Shown here in pieces: positions 1 through 7,794 of a stretch of 64,000 nucleotides of DNA. The notes beneath the pieces were generated by a model. It had not been told where the DNA came from, searched no databases, and worked only from the letters and a program-made list of their open reading frames with translations. How positions within the stretch are numbered: position 1 is the stretch's first letter; each line of letters starts with the position of its first letter. A program made the position numbers and the translations under genes. The stretch comes from Streptomyces sp. NBC_00536 (GTDB lineage Bacteria; Actinomycetota; Actinomycetes; Streptomycetales; Streptomycetaceae): NCBI RefSeq assembly GCF_036346295.1, contig NZ_CP107819.1, forward strand, positions 4,588,001-4,652,000, written 5' to 3'.

Positions 1-827
1 ACCACCCGGCTGTTCACCCCCTCCGACCCGAACATCAGCACCTTCCCGTCCGGCGTGTACGTCACCGACTCCGCCTGCCCCTGCCACGGCGCGTCCTCCC
101 GCACCCCCTCGCCCTGCGGCTTGCCGTCCTTCCAGGGGAAGGTCCGCGCGAAGAAGTACCCGCGCAGGGTCAGCCTCCCGCCGTCCGGCGAGAACGCCCC
201 GTCCGTCACCCACGGCACGTCCGCGACCCGGCGGAACTCGTTGCTCCCCGACGCCGACAGCTGCTCCGGCCCCTCGTACAGCCCGCCCTTGTCCTCGCTC
301 TTGCTCGCGATGTACACCCGCCCGGTCACCGGATGGACCATCAGCGCCTCGGCGTTGCGCGGCCCGTCCGCATAACGCACCGTGAACTGCACCGGTTTGA
401 CCGTCACGTCGCCGAGCTGCGCGGGCTCCGGGAAGCGGTAGATCCACACGTGGTCCCAGGTGCCGCCCAGGTTGTCGCCGATGTCCCCGACGTAGAGCTG
501 GCCGTCCGGGCCGAGCGAGATCGCCTCGACGTCGCGCGGGGCGCCGATGCCCTCCATCGTGACGCGGGCGACCGTACGGCCCGTGGCCGAGTCGACGGCG
601 TACACGTACGGCCCGTCGTCACTGTCGTTGTGCGTCCAGTAGACCCCCGGATGGATCTTGCTGGCCGCCAGCCCGCTGGACTCCTTGATCCGCGGATCCG
701 AGATCGTGAAGGAAGACGCCCCGGGCGCGGGCGAGGCGGCGAACGGGGCGGCGGCCGCCGCACCCGACAGCAGCGCCAGGGCGGCAACGGCGGTGGCGAC
801 GGCGGCGGCAGGCAGAAGCGGGCGCAT
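1..827 (-). CDS. Secreted beta-propeller-like protein (3' end beyond window)
   Basis: The frame starts at ATG 825-827 and runs off the left edge, so only the first 275 or so residues are visible. The N-terminus is a clear Sec signal peptide: Arg, a long Ala/Leu stretch and an AAAAAP cleavage region. After it come repeated blade-like stretches with motifs such as SSGLAAS, YWTHNDSDD, DVEAISLGPDG and LYVGDIGDN, typical of WD40/SMP-30-like six-bladed propellers that Streptomyces exports. A purine-rich stretch (GGGTGGGGGG) lies just before the start. The substrate is not evident. It is divergent from the SGNH hydrolase, about 100 bp away. Confidence 0.75.
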   Translation of the reverse strand, partial: MRPLLPAAAVATAVAALALLSGAAAAAPFAASPAPGASSFTISDPRIKESSGLAASKIHPGVYWTHNDSDDGPYVYAVDSATGRTVARVTMEGIGAPRDVEAISLGPDGQLYVGDIGDNLGGTWDHVWIYRFPEPAQLGDVTVKPVQFTVRYADGPRNAEALMVHPVTGRVYIASKSEDKGGLYEGPEQLSASGSNEFRRVADVPWVTDGAFSPDGGRLTLRGYFFARTFPWKDGKPQGEGVREDAPWQGQAESVTYTPDGKVLMFGSEGVNSRV

Positions 828-929
828 CCCCCCACCCTGCCAGGCCGCGCCCACACCATTGCCCGGCAGGCCCGGGGCCGTGTCCGGCATCACGTGGGCA
901 GCACGACCGTGATCCGCGATGATGACCGG

Positions 930-1658
930 ATGCGTTTCATGTTCGTCGGCGACTCCATGACCATCGGACGCGCCGGCGACTTCACCTGGCGCTACCGGAT
1001 GTGGCAGCACCTGAGCGCCCACTTCGGCGGCCCCCACGAGATCGTCGGCCCGCGCAGCGAGGTCTACGACACCTCCGCCGACGCGCCGACCAGCCACGTC
1101 TACGCCGACCCCGGCTTCCCCGCCGACGCCCGCCGCCACCTGGCCGGCTGGGGCGAGGGCTGGCAGCACATGGTCCCGCTCATCGGCGACGCCGCCCGCG
1201 CCCACCGCCCGGACGTGCTCCTCGTCTCCCTCGGCCTGATCGACCTCGGCTTCTACACGGACGCCGACCAGACCGCCGCCAACGTCCGCCGCTTCGTCGA
1301 CGAGGCCCGCGCCGCCCGCCCCCGCATCCGGATGGTGCTGCTCCCGGTCATCCCCAACGTCCGCGCCGACACCGACGCGCCCTTCGCCGCCCAGGTGATC
1401 CGCTTCAACGAGCTGCTGGCGAAGGCGGTCGCAGACCTCTCCACCGACGCGTCGCCGCTGCTGCTGGCCGCGCGCCCGCAGGACTACGACCTGCGCCACG
1501 ACACCTACGACGGCACCCACCCCAGCGCCTCGGGCGAACACCGCCTCGCGGGCGAGTTCGCGGCCGTCATGCACCAGGCCTGGGGCATCGGCGCGCCGTA
1601 CACGCCGACCGGAGCGTCGTCCGGAGCGCCGTCCGGGCCGCCATCCGAAGGTCTGTAA
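930..1658 (+). CDS. SGNH/GDSL-type hydrolase
   Basis: A 242-residue protein with the SGNH fold signatures: block I FVGDSMTIG (nucleophile Ser) a few residues from the N-terminus, and block V DGTHPSASG (catalytic Asp/His) near the C-terminus. The family hydrolyses esters of lipids, acylated sugars or similar substrates. No signal peptide is visible, so it is probably cytoplasmic. The start was set at MRFMFVGDS because the family begins just before the GDS block; the open frame continues upstream but reads through the antisense of the neighbouring secreted-protein gene. The last 20 residues are Ser/Pro/Gly-rich and look unstructured. No strong ribosome binding site is seen. Confidence 0.75.
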   Translation: MRFMFVGDSMTIGRAGDFTWRYRMWQHLSAHFGGPHEIVGPRSEVYDTSADAPTSHVYADPGFPADARRHLAGWGEGWQHMVPLIGDAARAHRPDVLLVSLGLIDLGFYTDADQTAANVRRFVDEARAARPRIRMVLLPVIPNVRADTDAPFAAQVIRFNELLAKAVADLSTDASPLLLAARPQDYDLRHDTYDGTHPSASGEHRLAGEFAAVMHQAWGIGAPYTPTGASSGAPSGPPSEGL

Positions 1659-1679
1659 CACGCCCTTCACCGCAGGGTC

Positions 1680-1710
1680 TTGCTTCGAGCGCGCTCCAAG
1701 CAGTTGGCTT
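1680..1710 (+). promoter_or_regulatory. MerR-type promoter/operator
   Basis: A -35-like TTGCTT (1680-1685) is followed by an 18 bp near-perfect dyad, CTTCGAGCG/CGCTCCAAG (1683-1700, one mismatch), and a -10-like TTGGCT/TGGCTT near 1704-1710. The roughly 19 bp spacer with the dyad inside it is the architecture recognised by MerR/SoxR-family activators, which untwist an over-long spacer. The -10 ends about 8 bp before the ATG of the aldo/keto reductase, implying a leaderless transcript. No merR gene is in the window. Confidence 0.6.
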
Positions 1711-1717
1711 GTGCCCC

Positions 1718-2707
1718 ATGAAGTACACGCAGCTCGGACGCACCGGCCTCAAGGTCAGCCGACTTGTCCTCGGCACGATGAACTTCGGCCCCCAGACCGG
1801 GGAGCCGGAAAGTCACGCGATCATGGATTCCGCGCTCGACGCGGGCATCAACTTCTTCGACACCGCGAACGTCTACGGCTGGGGCGAGAACAAGGGCCGC
1901 ACCGAAGAGATCATCGGCACCTGGTTCGCGCAGGGCGGCGGCCGCCGCGAGAAGACGGTCCTCGCCACCAAGGTCTACGGCAGCATGGCCGCCGAGGGTG
2001 ACCCGTGGCCCAACTACGACCGGCTCTCCGCGCTGAACATCCGCCGGGCCGTCGAGGCCAGCCTCAAGCGCCTCAACACCGACCACATCGACGTCTACCA
2101 GTTCCACCACGTCGACCGGAACACCCCCTTCGAGGAGATCTGGCAGGCCGTCGAGGTCCTGATCCAGCAGGGCAAGATCCTCTACGCGGGCTCCTCCAAC
2201 TTCCCCGGCTGGAAGATCGCCCAGGCCAACGAGGCCGCCGCGCGGATCGGGCGGCTCGGCCTGGTCAGCGAGCAGTGCCTCTACAACCTGGCCGAGCGGC
2301 GCGCCGAGATGGAGGTCATCCCGGCCGCCGAGGCGTACGGGCTCGGGGTCATCCCCTGGTCCCCGCTGCACGGCGGGCTGCTCGGCGGCGCCATCCGCAA
2401 GTCCGCCGAATCCGGCCGCACCGCCTCGGGCCGCTCGGCGGAGGCGCTGTCCAGCAGCTCGGTACGGGCGCAGGTGCAGGCGTACGAGGACCTGCTCGAC
2501 AAGCACGGCCTGGAACCCGGTGACGTGGCCCTCGCCTGGCTGCTGACCCGGCCCGGGGTCACCGGCCCGATCGTGGGCCCGCGTACGCCGGAGCAGCTCG
2601 CCTCCGCGCTGCGCGCGGTCGAGCTGGAACTCTCACAGGAGGTGCTGGACGGCCTCGACGAGATCTTCCCGGGGCCGGGCGCCTCGCCGGAGGCCTTCGC
2701 CTGGTAG
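1718..2707 (+). CDS. Aldo/keto reductase
   Basis: A 329-residue AKR of the potassium-channel-beta/YghZ-like type. It begins MKYTQLGRTGLKVSRL; the NADPH-dependent catalytic tetrad is recognisable as Asp/Tyr in DTANVYGWGENKG (near residues 48-60), Lys in ATKVYG (near 87) and His in YQFHHVD (near 128). The C-terminal IVGPRTPEQL is the cofactor-phosphate loop. It would reduce aldehydes or ketones with NADPH. The ATG sits 8 bp after a putative -10 box, with no Shine-Dalgarno, so it is probably leaderless and controlled by the MerR-type promoter at 1680-1710, suggesting a response to thiol or electrophile stress. The physiological substrate is unknown. Confidence 0.9.
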   Translation: MKYTQLGRTGLKVSRLVLGTMNFGPQTGEPESHAIMDSALDAGINFFDTANVYGWGENKGRTEEIIGTWFAQGGGRREKTVLATKVYGSMAAEGDPWPNYDRLSALNIRRAVEASLKRLNTDHIDVYQFHHVDRNTPFEEIWQAVEVLIQQGKILYAGSSNFPGWKIAQANEAAARIGRLGLVSEQCLYNLAERRAEMEVIPAAEAYGLGVIPWSPLHGGLLGGAIRKSAESGRTASGRSAEALSSSSVRAQVQAYEDLLDKHGLEPGDVALAWLLTRPGVTGPIVGPRTPEQLASALRAVELELSQEVLDGLDEIFPGPGASPEAFAW

Positions 2708-2736
2708 CGGCCTACTGGCCTAGCGGCCTACTGGCC
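2705..2736. repeat. 16 bp tandem direct repeat spanning two stop codons
   Basis: Two exact, adjacent copies of TAGCGGCCTACTGGCC (2705-2720 and 2721-2736). The first copy starts with the aldo/keto reductase stop codon; the second contains, on the other strand, the stop codon of the small membrane protein. Each unit includes GGCC palindromes. It looks like a slippage duplication at a convergent gene end. Confidence 0.8.
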
Positions 2737-2817
2737 GACGGCGGCGGCCACCGCCACGACGACGAACATCAGTACGAGCACACCGGCCATCACACGGTTA
2801 CGGGTCTTGGGATCCAC
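2728..2817 (-). CDS. Small single-pass membrane peptide (29 aa)
   Basis: GTG at 2815-2817 opens a 29-codon frame, starting VDPKTRNRVMAGVLVLM. A basic N-terminus (DPKTRNR) is followed by one hydrophobic helix of Val/Leu/Ala and a short GQ tail, the typical layout of small Streptomyces membrane peptides (N-in). The third positions are G/C biased. It is downstream of thpR on the same strand by 24 bp, so it may be co-transcribed. No function can be assigned; the start could also be the internal ATG (20 aa). Confidence 0.5.
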   Translation of the reverse strand: MDPKTRNRVMAGVLVLMFVVVAVAAAVGQ

Positions 2818-2840
2818 CCGTCGAGCCTAACGCGTCGGGG

Positions 2841-3386
2841 TCAGCCGCCGAGCGGCCAGGCCCCGACCACCTCGTAGCGGGAGCCGTCCGCGCCCCGGGT
2901 GGGGTTGCTGCGCACCAGGCTCAGCTCGCGGACCGGCCACGGCGAGCCCTCGAAGCCCGCGAGGGCCTCCGTGTACGGGCGCAGGTCGGTTCCCTCGGCG
3001 CTGCGGGCCAGGGTGAGGTGCGGGGTGTAGCGGTGGTGCTGGTCCATCGGTACGCCGGCCCGCCGGGCGGCGGCGTCCGCGCGCTCGGCGAGCATCCGCA
3101 GCTCGTCGAGGCCGCCGGCCGCGCCGGCCCACAGGGCGCGCTCGCCGAAGTGGCCCGAGCCGTGGACGCGGAGCGTGAAGGCGGCCGTCTTGGCGGCGGC
3201 CCGCTCCATGCGGGCGTGGAGGTCGGGGAGGAGTTCCTCCCCGACCTCTCCCATGAAGGCGAGGGTGAAGTGCCAGCCCGCGTCTGCCGTCCAGCGGAGG
3301 CCTGGGGCGGCGGCGATGTTGGTGACGGCCACGCGAAGCTCCGCGATGGCCCTGGCGGGCGGCAGCACGGCCGCGAACAGTCTCAT
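2841..3386 (-). CDS. thpR: RNA 2',3'-cyclic phosphodiesterase
   Basis: A 181-residue member of the 2H phosphoesterase superfamily (ThpR/LigT). The two catalytic H-x-T-h motifs are present: HFTL (near residue 39) and HLTL (near residue 127), about 88 residues apart as expected. The start MRLFAAVLPP is the family N-terminus. Known members hydrolyse 2',3'-cyclic phosphate RNA ends to 2'-phosphates. Cytoplasmic. Its upstream side is a 630 bp repeat array; downstream lies the 29-residue membrane peptide. Confidence 0.9.
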   Translation of the reverse strand: MRLFAAVLPPARAIAELRVAVTNIAAAPGLRWTADAGWHFTLAFMGEVGEELLPDLHARMERAAAKTAAFTLRVHGSGHFGERALWAGAAGGLDELRMLAERADAAARRAGVPMDQHHRYTPHLTLARSAEGTDLRPYTEALAGFEGSPWPVRELSLVRSNPTRGADGSRYEVVGAWPLGG

Positions 3387-3430
3387 CCCCCGAGCCTATC
3401 CGCGCCCGCGCGCCCGCCCCCTGCCCCAGA

Positions 3431-4002
3431 GCCCTCAATCGCCGGCCAGGCTGAATCCCGGCCCTCAATCGCCGGGCGGGCTGGGTCTTGCGGGCCTTGT
3501 TTTGCCCGTGCGGGCCGGTGCGCCTCCGGCGGGCCCTCAATCGCCGGGCGGGCTGGGTTTTGCGGGCCTTGTTTTGCCCGTGCGGGCTGGATTGCGCCGG
3601 CCCGGTTTGCCCGTGCGGGCCGATGCGCCTCCGGCGGGCCCTCAATCGCCGGGCAGGCTGGTTTGGCGTGCTGGAGGAGCCAACCCCAGCCCCGCCGGCG
3701 TTTACGCGCAAGACCAGCCCGCCCGGCGCGGGCTGGAGGGGGGCAACCCCAGCCTCGCCGGCGTTTGAGGCGCCGCCGGAGGCACACCAGCCCGCCTGGT
3801 GCTTGAGGGCGTCGGTACGCGCAAGACCAGCCCGCCCGGCGCTTGAGGGCGGCGGGGGACCGGCCCGCCCGGCGCGTGCTGGAGGGGCCAACCCTAGCCT
3901 CGCCGGCGTTTGAGGCGCCGCCGGAGGCACACCAGCCCGCCCGGCGCTTGAGGGCGTCGGTACGCGCAAGTTCAGCCCGCCCGGCGATTGAGGGCGTGGG
4001 GG
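3431..4002. repeat. Dispersed-repeat array, locus 1
   Basis: The gap between thpR and the MFS exporter holds no gene and is almost entirely repeats. Cores read GCCCTCAATCGCCGGGCGGG (copies near 3431, 3461, 3533, 3638), its reverse-complement type CAGCCCGCCCGGCGNTTGAG (near 3714, 3788, 3828, 3932, 3975), and a second type CAGCCTCGCCGGCGTTTGAG (near 3750 and 3898). Two blocks are duplicated at larger scale: about 75 bp beginning at 3478 and 3552, and about 95 bp beginning at 3733 and 3880. Cores occur in both orientations, so long hairpins can form. Related arrays lie at 10.7 and 54.6 kb. Confidence 0.85.
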
Positions 4003-4017
4003 GCGTCCCCGCCAGGG

Positions 4018-5367
4018 TCAGGCCGCGGGGACCAGGTGGCGGGTGGGGTGGCGGGGGACCAGGGCCACGCCGTGGTGGCGGTCCACGCGGAGGCGGAGGT
4101 TGCCGACCCGGGCCAGGACGAGGCCGATCGTGAGCGCCGCCAGCAGGGCCACCGCCCCGCCCGCCGCCATCCCGATCCGCGCCCCGTAGGTGTCGGTCAC
4201 CCAGCCGACCACCGGCGCGCCGAACGGCGTACCCCCGGTGAAGACCATCATGAAGAGGGCCATGACCCGGCCCCGCATCTCGGGATCGGTGGCCATCTGG
4301 ACGCTGGAGTTGGCCGTCACGTTCACCGTCAGCCCGAACATCCCGATCGGGACGAGGAGCAGGGCGAACAGCCAGAAGCCGGGTGCGAAGGCGGTCACGA
4401 TCTCCAGGACGGAGAACAGCACGGCCGCCGCGACGAGCACCCGCAGCCGGGACTGGGCCCGCCGGGCCGCGAGCAGGGCGCCCGCGAGGGAGCCGGCCGC
4501 GATCAGCGTGTTGAACAGGCCGTACGTGCCCGCGTCGCCGTGGAAGACGTTGCTGGTGAAGGCCGACAGCCAGATCGGGAAGTTGAACCCGAAGGTCCCG
4601 ATGAACCCGACCAGCACGATCGGCCAGATCAGCTCGGGCCGGCCCGCGACGTAGCGCAGGCCCTCCCGCAGCTGCCCCTTGGCCCGCGGCTGGATCTCCG
4701 TACGGTGCAGCTCGTGCGCCCGCATCAGCAGCAGGCCCGCGATCGGCGCGGCGAAGGACAGCCCGTTCAGCAGGAAGGCCCAGCCGGAGCCGACGGCGGT
4801 GATCAGCACGCCCGCCACCGCCGGGCCGACCAGCCGCGCGGACTGGAAGTTGGCCGAGTTGAGGCTGACGGCGTTGCCGAGCTGGTCCGGTCCGACCATC
4901 TCGGACACGAAGGACTGCCGGGCCGGGTTGTCGACGACGGTGATGAGGCCGAGCAGGAAGGCGGCGAGGTAGACGTGCCAGACCTGGACGTGTCCGGCGA
5001 GGGTGAGCGCGCCGAGCGCGAGGCCGGTGAGGCCCATCGCGCCCTGGGTGGCGATCAGCAGCGGCCGCTTGGGCAGCCGGTCGGCGAGGACGCCTCCGTA
5101 GAGGCCGAGGAACAGCATCGGCACGAACTGCAGGGCGATGGTGATGCCGACGGCTGAGGCGGAGCCGGTCAGGGAGAGGACCACCCAGTCCTGGGCGATG
5201 CGCTGCATCCAGGTGCCGGTGTTCGACACGACCTGGCCGGTGGCGAAGAGCCGGTAGTTCCGGATCCTCAGCGAGCTGAACATGGAGTTCTTGCCTGCGG
5301 TGGTGCGTGTTGCGGTAGGAGCGGATGTATGGCCGGGTGCGGAGTCTGCTCCGTTTCCCGTACTCAA
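4018..5367 (-). CDS. MFS exporter (MFS_3/EntS-like)
   Basis: A 449-residue major facilitator of the transmembrane-secretion-effector group (MFS_3, EntS-like), with about 12 hydrophobic helices. Typical motifs are SNTGTWMQRIAQDWVV in helix 1, the loop 2-3 motif GGVLADRLPKR and DNPARQSFVSEMVG. It starts at TTG (5365-5367), with GGAGG 8 bp upstream; an internal Met (MFSSLRIRNYRLF) marks where family similarity begins. It lies 24 bp downstream of the marR gene, so the pair forms a two-gene operon in which MarR most likely represses the pump until a toxic compound binds. The substrate cannot be inferred. Confidence 0.88.
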   Translation of the reverse strand: MSTGNGADSAPGHTSAPTATRTTAGKNSMFSSLRIRNYRLFATGQVVSNTGTWMQRIAQDWVVLSLTGSASAVGITIALQFVPMLFLGLYGGVLADRLPKRPLLIATQGAMGLTGLALGALTLAGHVQVWHVYLAAFLLGLITVVDNPARQSFVSEMVGPDQLGNAVSLNSANFQSARLVGPAVAGVLITAVGSGWAFLLNGLSFAAPIAGLLLMRAHELHRTEIQPRAKGQLREGLRYVAGRPELIWPIVLVGFIGTFGFNFPIWLSAFTSNVFHGDAGTYGLFNTLIAAGSLAGALLAARRAQSRLRVLVAAAVLFSVLEIVTAFAPGFWLFALLLVPIGMFGLTVNVTANSSVQMATDPEMRGRVMALFMMVFTGGTPFGAPVVGWVTDTYGARIGMAAGGAVALLAALTIGLVLARVGNLRLRVDRHHGVALVPRHPTRHLVPAA

Positions 5368-5391
5368 GGTGGTGCCTCCAGGCGTGTGCGG

Positions 5392-5835
5392 TTATAGGTG
5401 CGCGAGCTTCTCCAGGACGGGTGCGGCCTCGCGGAGCTTGGCCCATTCGTCCTCGGTCAGCTCGGCCGCGAGCCCGGCCAGGAAGGCGTTGCGCTTGCGG
5501 CGGCTCTCTTCGAGCATCGCCTCGGCTTCCTCGGTCTGGCTGACCACCTTCTGGCGGCGGTCGTCGGGGTGCGGCTCCAGCTTGACCAGTCCCTTGGCCT
5601 CCAGCAGCGCGACGATGCGGGTCATCGACGGCGGCTGTACGTGCTCGCGCCGGGCCAGCTCACCGGGGGTGGCCTGGCCGCAGCGGGCGAGGGTGCCGAG
5701 GACCGACATCTCGGTCGGGCTGAGCGACTCGTCGACGCGCTGGTGCTTGAGGCGTCGGCCGAGCCGCATGACGGCGGACCGGAGGTCGTTCACGGCGGCG
5801 GCGTCGTCGCCATGGGAAAGGTCTTGCATGTTCAT
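5392..5835 (-). CDS. MarR-family transcriptional regulator
   Basis: A 147-residue winged-helix regulator. The core runs from LSPTEMSVLGTLARCG through the recognition region PPSMTRIVALLEAKGLV and the wing EPHPDDRRQKVV; the N- and C-terminal helices form the dimer interface. It precedes the MFS exporter by 24 bp and presumably controls both genes. A perfect 7-4-7 palindrome at 5837-5854 begins 2 bp upstream of the ATG, which fits autorepression. No Shine-Dalgarno can fit between palindrome and start, so the mRNA may be leaderless, or the second Met (5829) may be used. Confidence 0.9.
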   Translation of the reverse strand: MNMQDLSHGDDAAAVNDLRSAVMRLGRRLKHQRVDESLSPTEMSVLGTLARCGQATPGELARREHVQPPSMTRIVALLEAKGLVKLEPHPDDRRQKVVSQTEEAEAMLEESRRKRNAFLAGLAAELTEDEWAKLREAAPVLEKLAHL

Positions 5836-5836
5836 T

Positions 5837-5854
5837 AGAGTAACTCATTACTCT
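5837..5854 (-). promoter_or_regulatory. Putative MarR operator
   Basis: Perfect inverted repeat AGAGTAA-CTCA-TTACTCT immediately upstream of the marR start codon, in an AT-rich pocket unusual for this genome. The position implies that repressor binding would block RNA polymerase at the -10/transcription start. It is the only strong dyad in the 114 bp between marR and the divergent gene at 5950. Confidence 0.7.
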
Positions 5855-5949
5855 ACCTAAAGAACACCGGGTTGTTTCCGTCACTCGTACGGGTGAGTCG
5901 GTTCCGGAAAGTGACACGCGTCCACGCCCCGTGCCCCGACCCTGTGGGC

Positions 5950-6132
5950 ATGGGGACACATGTGCTCAGCATGCGGATAGACGGAGAGCTGCTGGACCGG
6001 CTCCGGGACCACGCCTCGAAACGCGGAATGAGCGTCCAGGACTATGTGGTCCGGACGCTCATTCGCGACGACTTCGACGAGCGCTTCAAGGTGGCGGTCG
6101 ACGAGACGGAGAAGTTCTACGGCCTCACGTGA
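5950..6132 (+). CDS. Ribbon-helix-helix-like small protein
   Basis: A 60-residue protein resembling the MetJ/Arc ribbon-helix-helix fold: a beta-strand HVLSMRIDGELL followed by helices LLDRLRDHASKRG and MSVQDYVVRTLIRDD. Such proteins usually bind DNA as dimers, for example as antitoxins or plasmid-type regulators. No toxin partner is adjacent. ATG 5950 is preferred because the strand begins shortly after; GTG 5944 is an alternative. No clear ribosome binding site is visible. It is divergent from marR. Confidence 0.65.
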   Translation: MGTHVLSMRIDGELLDRLRDHASKRGMSVQDYVVRTLIRDDFDERFKVAVDETEKFYGLT

Positions 6133-6166
6133 GGCCGTGCTGTGCCTACGCGAGGCCTTGCCGTGC

Positions 6167-7606
6167 CTACGTGAGGCCCAGCGCGGGCATCGCGTAGTAG
6201 AAGACGAACACCGCCGACACGATGTACATGGCCGCCGGGACCTCGCGGCCCCGGCCGGTCGCCAGCCGCAGCACGCAGAAGCTCACGAAGCCGATGCCGA
6301 TGCCGTTGGTGATCGAGTAGGTGAAGGGCATCATCGTCATCGCCAGGAAGGCGGGGACGCCGATGGTGAAGTCGCTCCAGTCGATGTCCTTGACCGAGCC
6401 CGCCAGGATCAGGAAGCCGACTGCCAGCAGTGCGGGGGTCGCGGCCTGCGACGGGACCATCGTGGCGAGCGGGGTGAGGAACAGCGCCACCGCGAAGAGA
6501 CCGCCCGTGACCACGTTCGCCAGGCCCGTACGGGCGCCCTCGCCGACTCCCGCCGTGGACTCCACGAAGCAGGTGGTGGCCGAGGAGGAGGTCGCTCCGC
6601 CGGACGCGACGGCGAGGCCGTCGATGAACAGGACCCGGTTGATGCCGGGGAAGTTGCCGTCCTTGTCCATGAGCTTGGCCTCGTCGCCGACGCCGAGGAT
6701 CGTGCCCATCGCGTCGAAGAAGCAGGACAGCAGCACGGTGAAGACGAAGAGGATGCCGGTCAGCATCCCGACCTTGCCGAAGCCGCCGAACAGGCTGACC
6801 TCGCCGACGAGTCCGAAGTCGGGGGCGGCCACCGGGTTGCCCGGCAGTTCGGGGACCGTCAGGCCCCAGGCCTCGTTCGGCAGCTTGGTGACCAGCTGTA
6901 CGACGACCGCGACGACGGTCATGGCCACGATCGAGATCAGGATCGCGCCGGGCGTCTTGCGGATGATCAGCGCGAGGGTGAGCAGGACGCCGACGACGAA
7001 GATGAGCACGGGCCAGCCGTGCAGGTGGCCGTTGCCGCCCAGCTGGAGCGGGACCGTGGTGTGCGCGAGGTCGGGGATGCGGGAGATGAAGCCCGAGTCG
7101 ACCAGGCCGATCAGCATGATGAAGAGGCCGATGCCGATCGCGATGCCCTTGCGCAGGCCCAGCGGCACGGCGTTCATGACGCGCTCGCGCAGTCCGGTGG
7201 CGACCAGCAGCATCACGACGAAGCCGGCCAGGACCACCATGCCCATGGCGTCGGGCCAGCTCATCCGCGGGGCGAGCTGGAGGGCCACGACGGTGTTCAC
7301 GCCGAGGCCGGCCGCCAGGGCGATCGGCACGTTGCCGATGACGCCCATCAGCAGGGTGGAGAAGGCCGCGGTCAGCACGGTGGCGGTGACCAGCTGGCCG
7401 CCGTCGAGCTGGTGGCCGTACATGTCCTTCGCGCTGCCGAGGATGATCGGGTTCAGCACGATGATGTACGCCATCGCGAAGAACGTGGCGAAGCCGCCCC
7501 GGACCTCGCGGGCGACGGTGGAACCGCGCTCCGAGATCTTGAAGTAGCGGTCGACGCCGTTGGTGGGCGTCGGAGTGGGGGCCGCGGCGGGTGCCGAGGT
7601 GCTCAT
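6167..7606 (-). CDS. NCS2-family purine permease (AzgA-like)
   Basis: A 479-residue NCS2 transporter of the AzgA-like adenine/guanine/hypoxanthine branch. Hallmarks are FATFFAMAYIIVLNP in the first helix, the amphipathic loop GLGVNTVVA, SCFFDAMGTILGVGDEA and the substrate-site segment ATSSSATTCFVESTAGVGEGARTG (positions about 340-365). About 12 to 14 helices are predicted by eye. It imports purine bases by proton symport in characterised relatives. The start MSTSAPAAAP follows a Pro/Thr-rich tail. It is divergent from the DUF2530 gene; the 188 bp between them carries a perfect GTTCGTACGAAC dyad. Confidence 0.92.
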   Translation of the reverse strand: MSTSAPAAAPTPTPTNGVDRYFKISERGSTVAREVRGGFATFFAMAYIIVLNPIILGSAKDMYGHQLDGGQLVTATVLTAAFSTLLMGVIGNVPIALAAGLGVNTVVALQLAPRMSWPDAMGMVVLAGFVVMLLVATGLRERVMNAVPLGLRKGIAIGIGLFIMLIGLVDSGFISRIPDLAHTTVPLQLGGNGHLHGWPVLIFVVGVLLTLALIIRKTPGAILISIVAMTVVAVVVQLVTKLPNEAWGLTVPELPGNPVAAPDFGLVGEVSLFGGFGKVGMLTGILFVFTVLLSCFFDAMGTILGVGDEAKLMDKDGNFPGINRVLFIDGLAVASGGATSSSATTCFVESTAGVGEGARTGLANVVTGGLFAVALFLTPLATMVPSQAATPALLAVGFLILAGSVKDIDWSDFTIGVPAFLAMTMMPFTYSITNGIGIGFVSFCVLRLATGRGREVPAAMYIVSAVFVFYYAMPALGLT

Positions 7607-7635
7607 GCGGTCCTCAAACTGGTTCGTTTCGGTGG

Positions 7636-7647
7636 GTTCGTACGAAC
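7636..7647. promoter_or_regulatory. Palindrome in the divergent promoter region
   Basis: Perfect 12 bp palindrome GTTCGTACGAAC, 30 bp upstream of the purine permease start and 148 bp from the DUF2530 start. Its placement suits an operator for the permease, but no regulator in the window can be tied to it. Confidence 0.4.
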
Positions 7648-7794
7648 GAATCCCGTCACAGGCAAACCGTTTCAGTATGAACAGATGAGAAGTGTGGCGT
7701 CCATCTCCGCGCGTAGAGCCATGCGGCACTTGGGCCAGTGCGACCGACTGCGGGCCCCGGACCGGCCCGCGCGGCCGCCCAATAGACTGGTGAC

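Noticed and set aside
3383..5446. 687-codon minus-strand frame across the first repeat array
   Set aside because: Its wording repeats with the DNA repeats and it is a shifted frame of the MFS gene.
5872..5949. Upstream extension of the ribbon-helix-helix-like gene
   Set aside because: The extra codons lack similarity and codon bias and overlap the marR promoter region.
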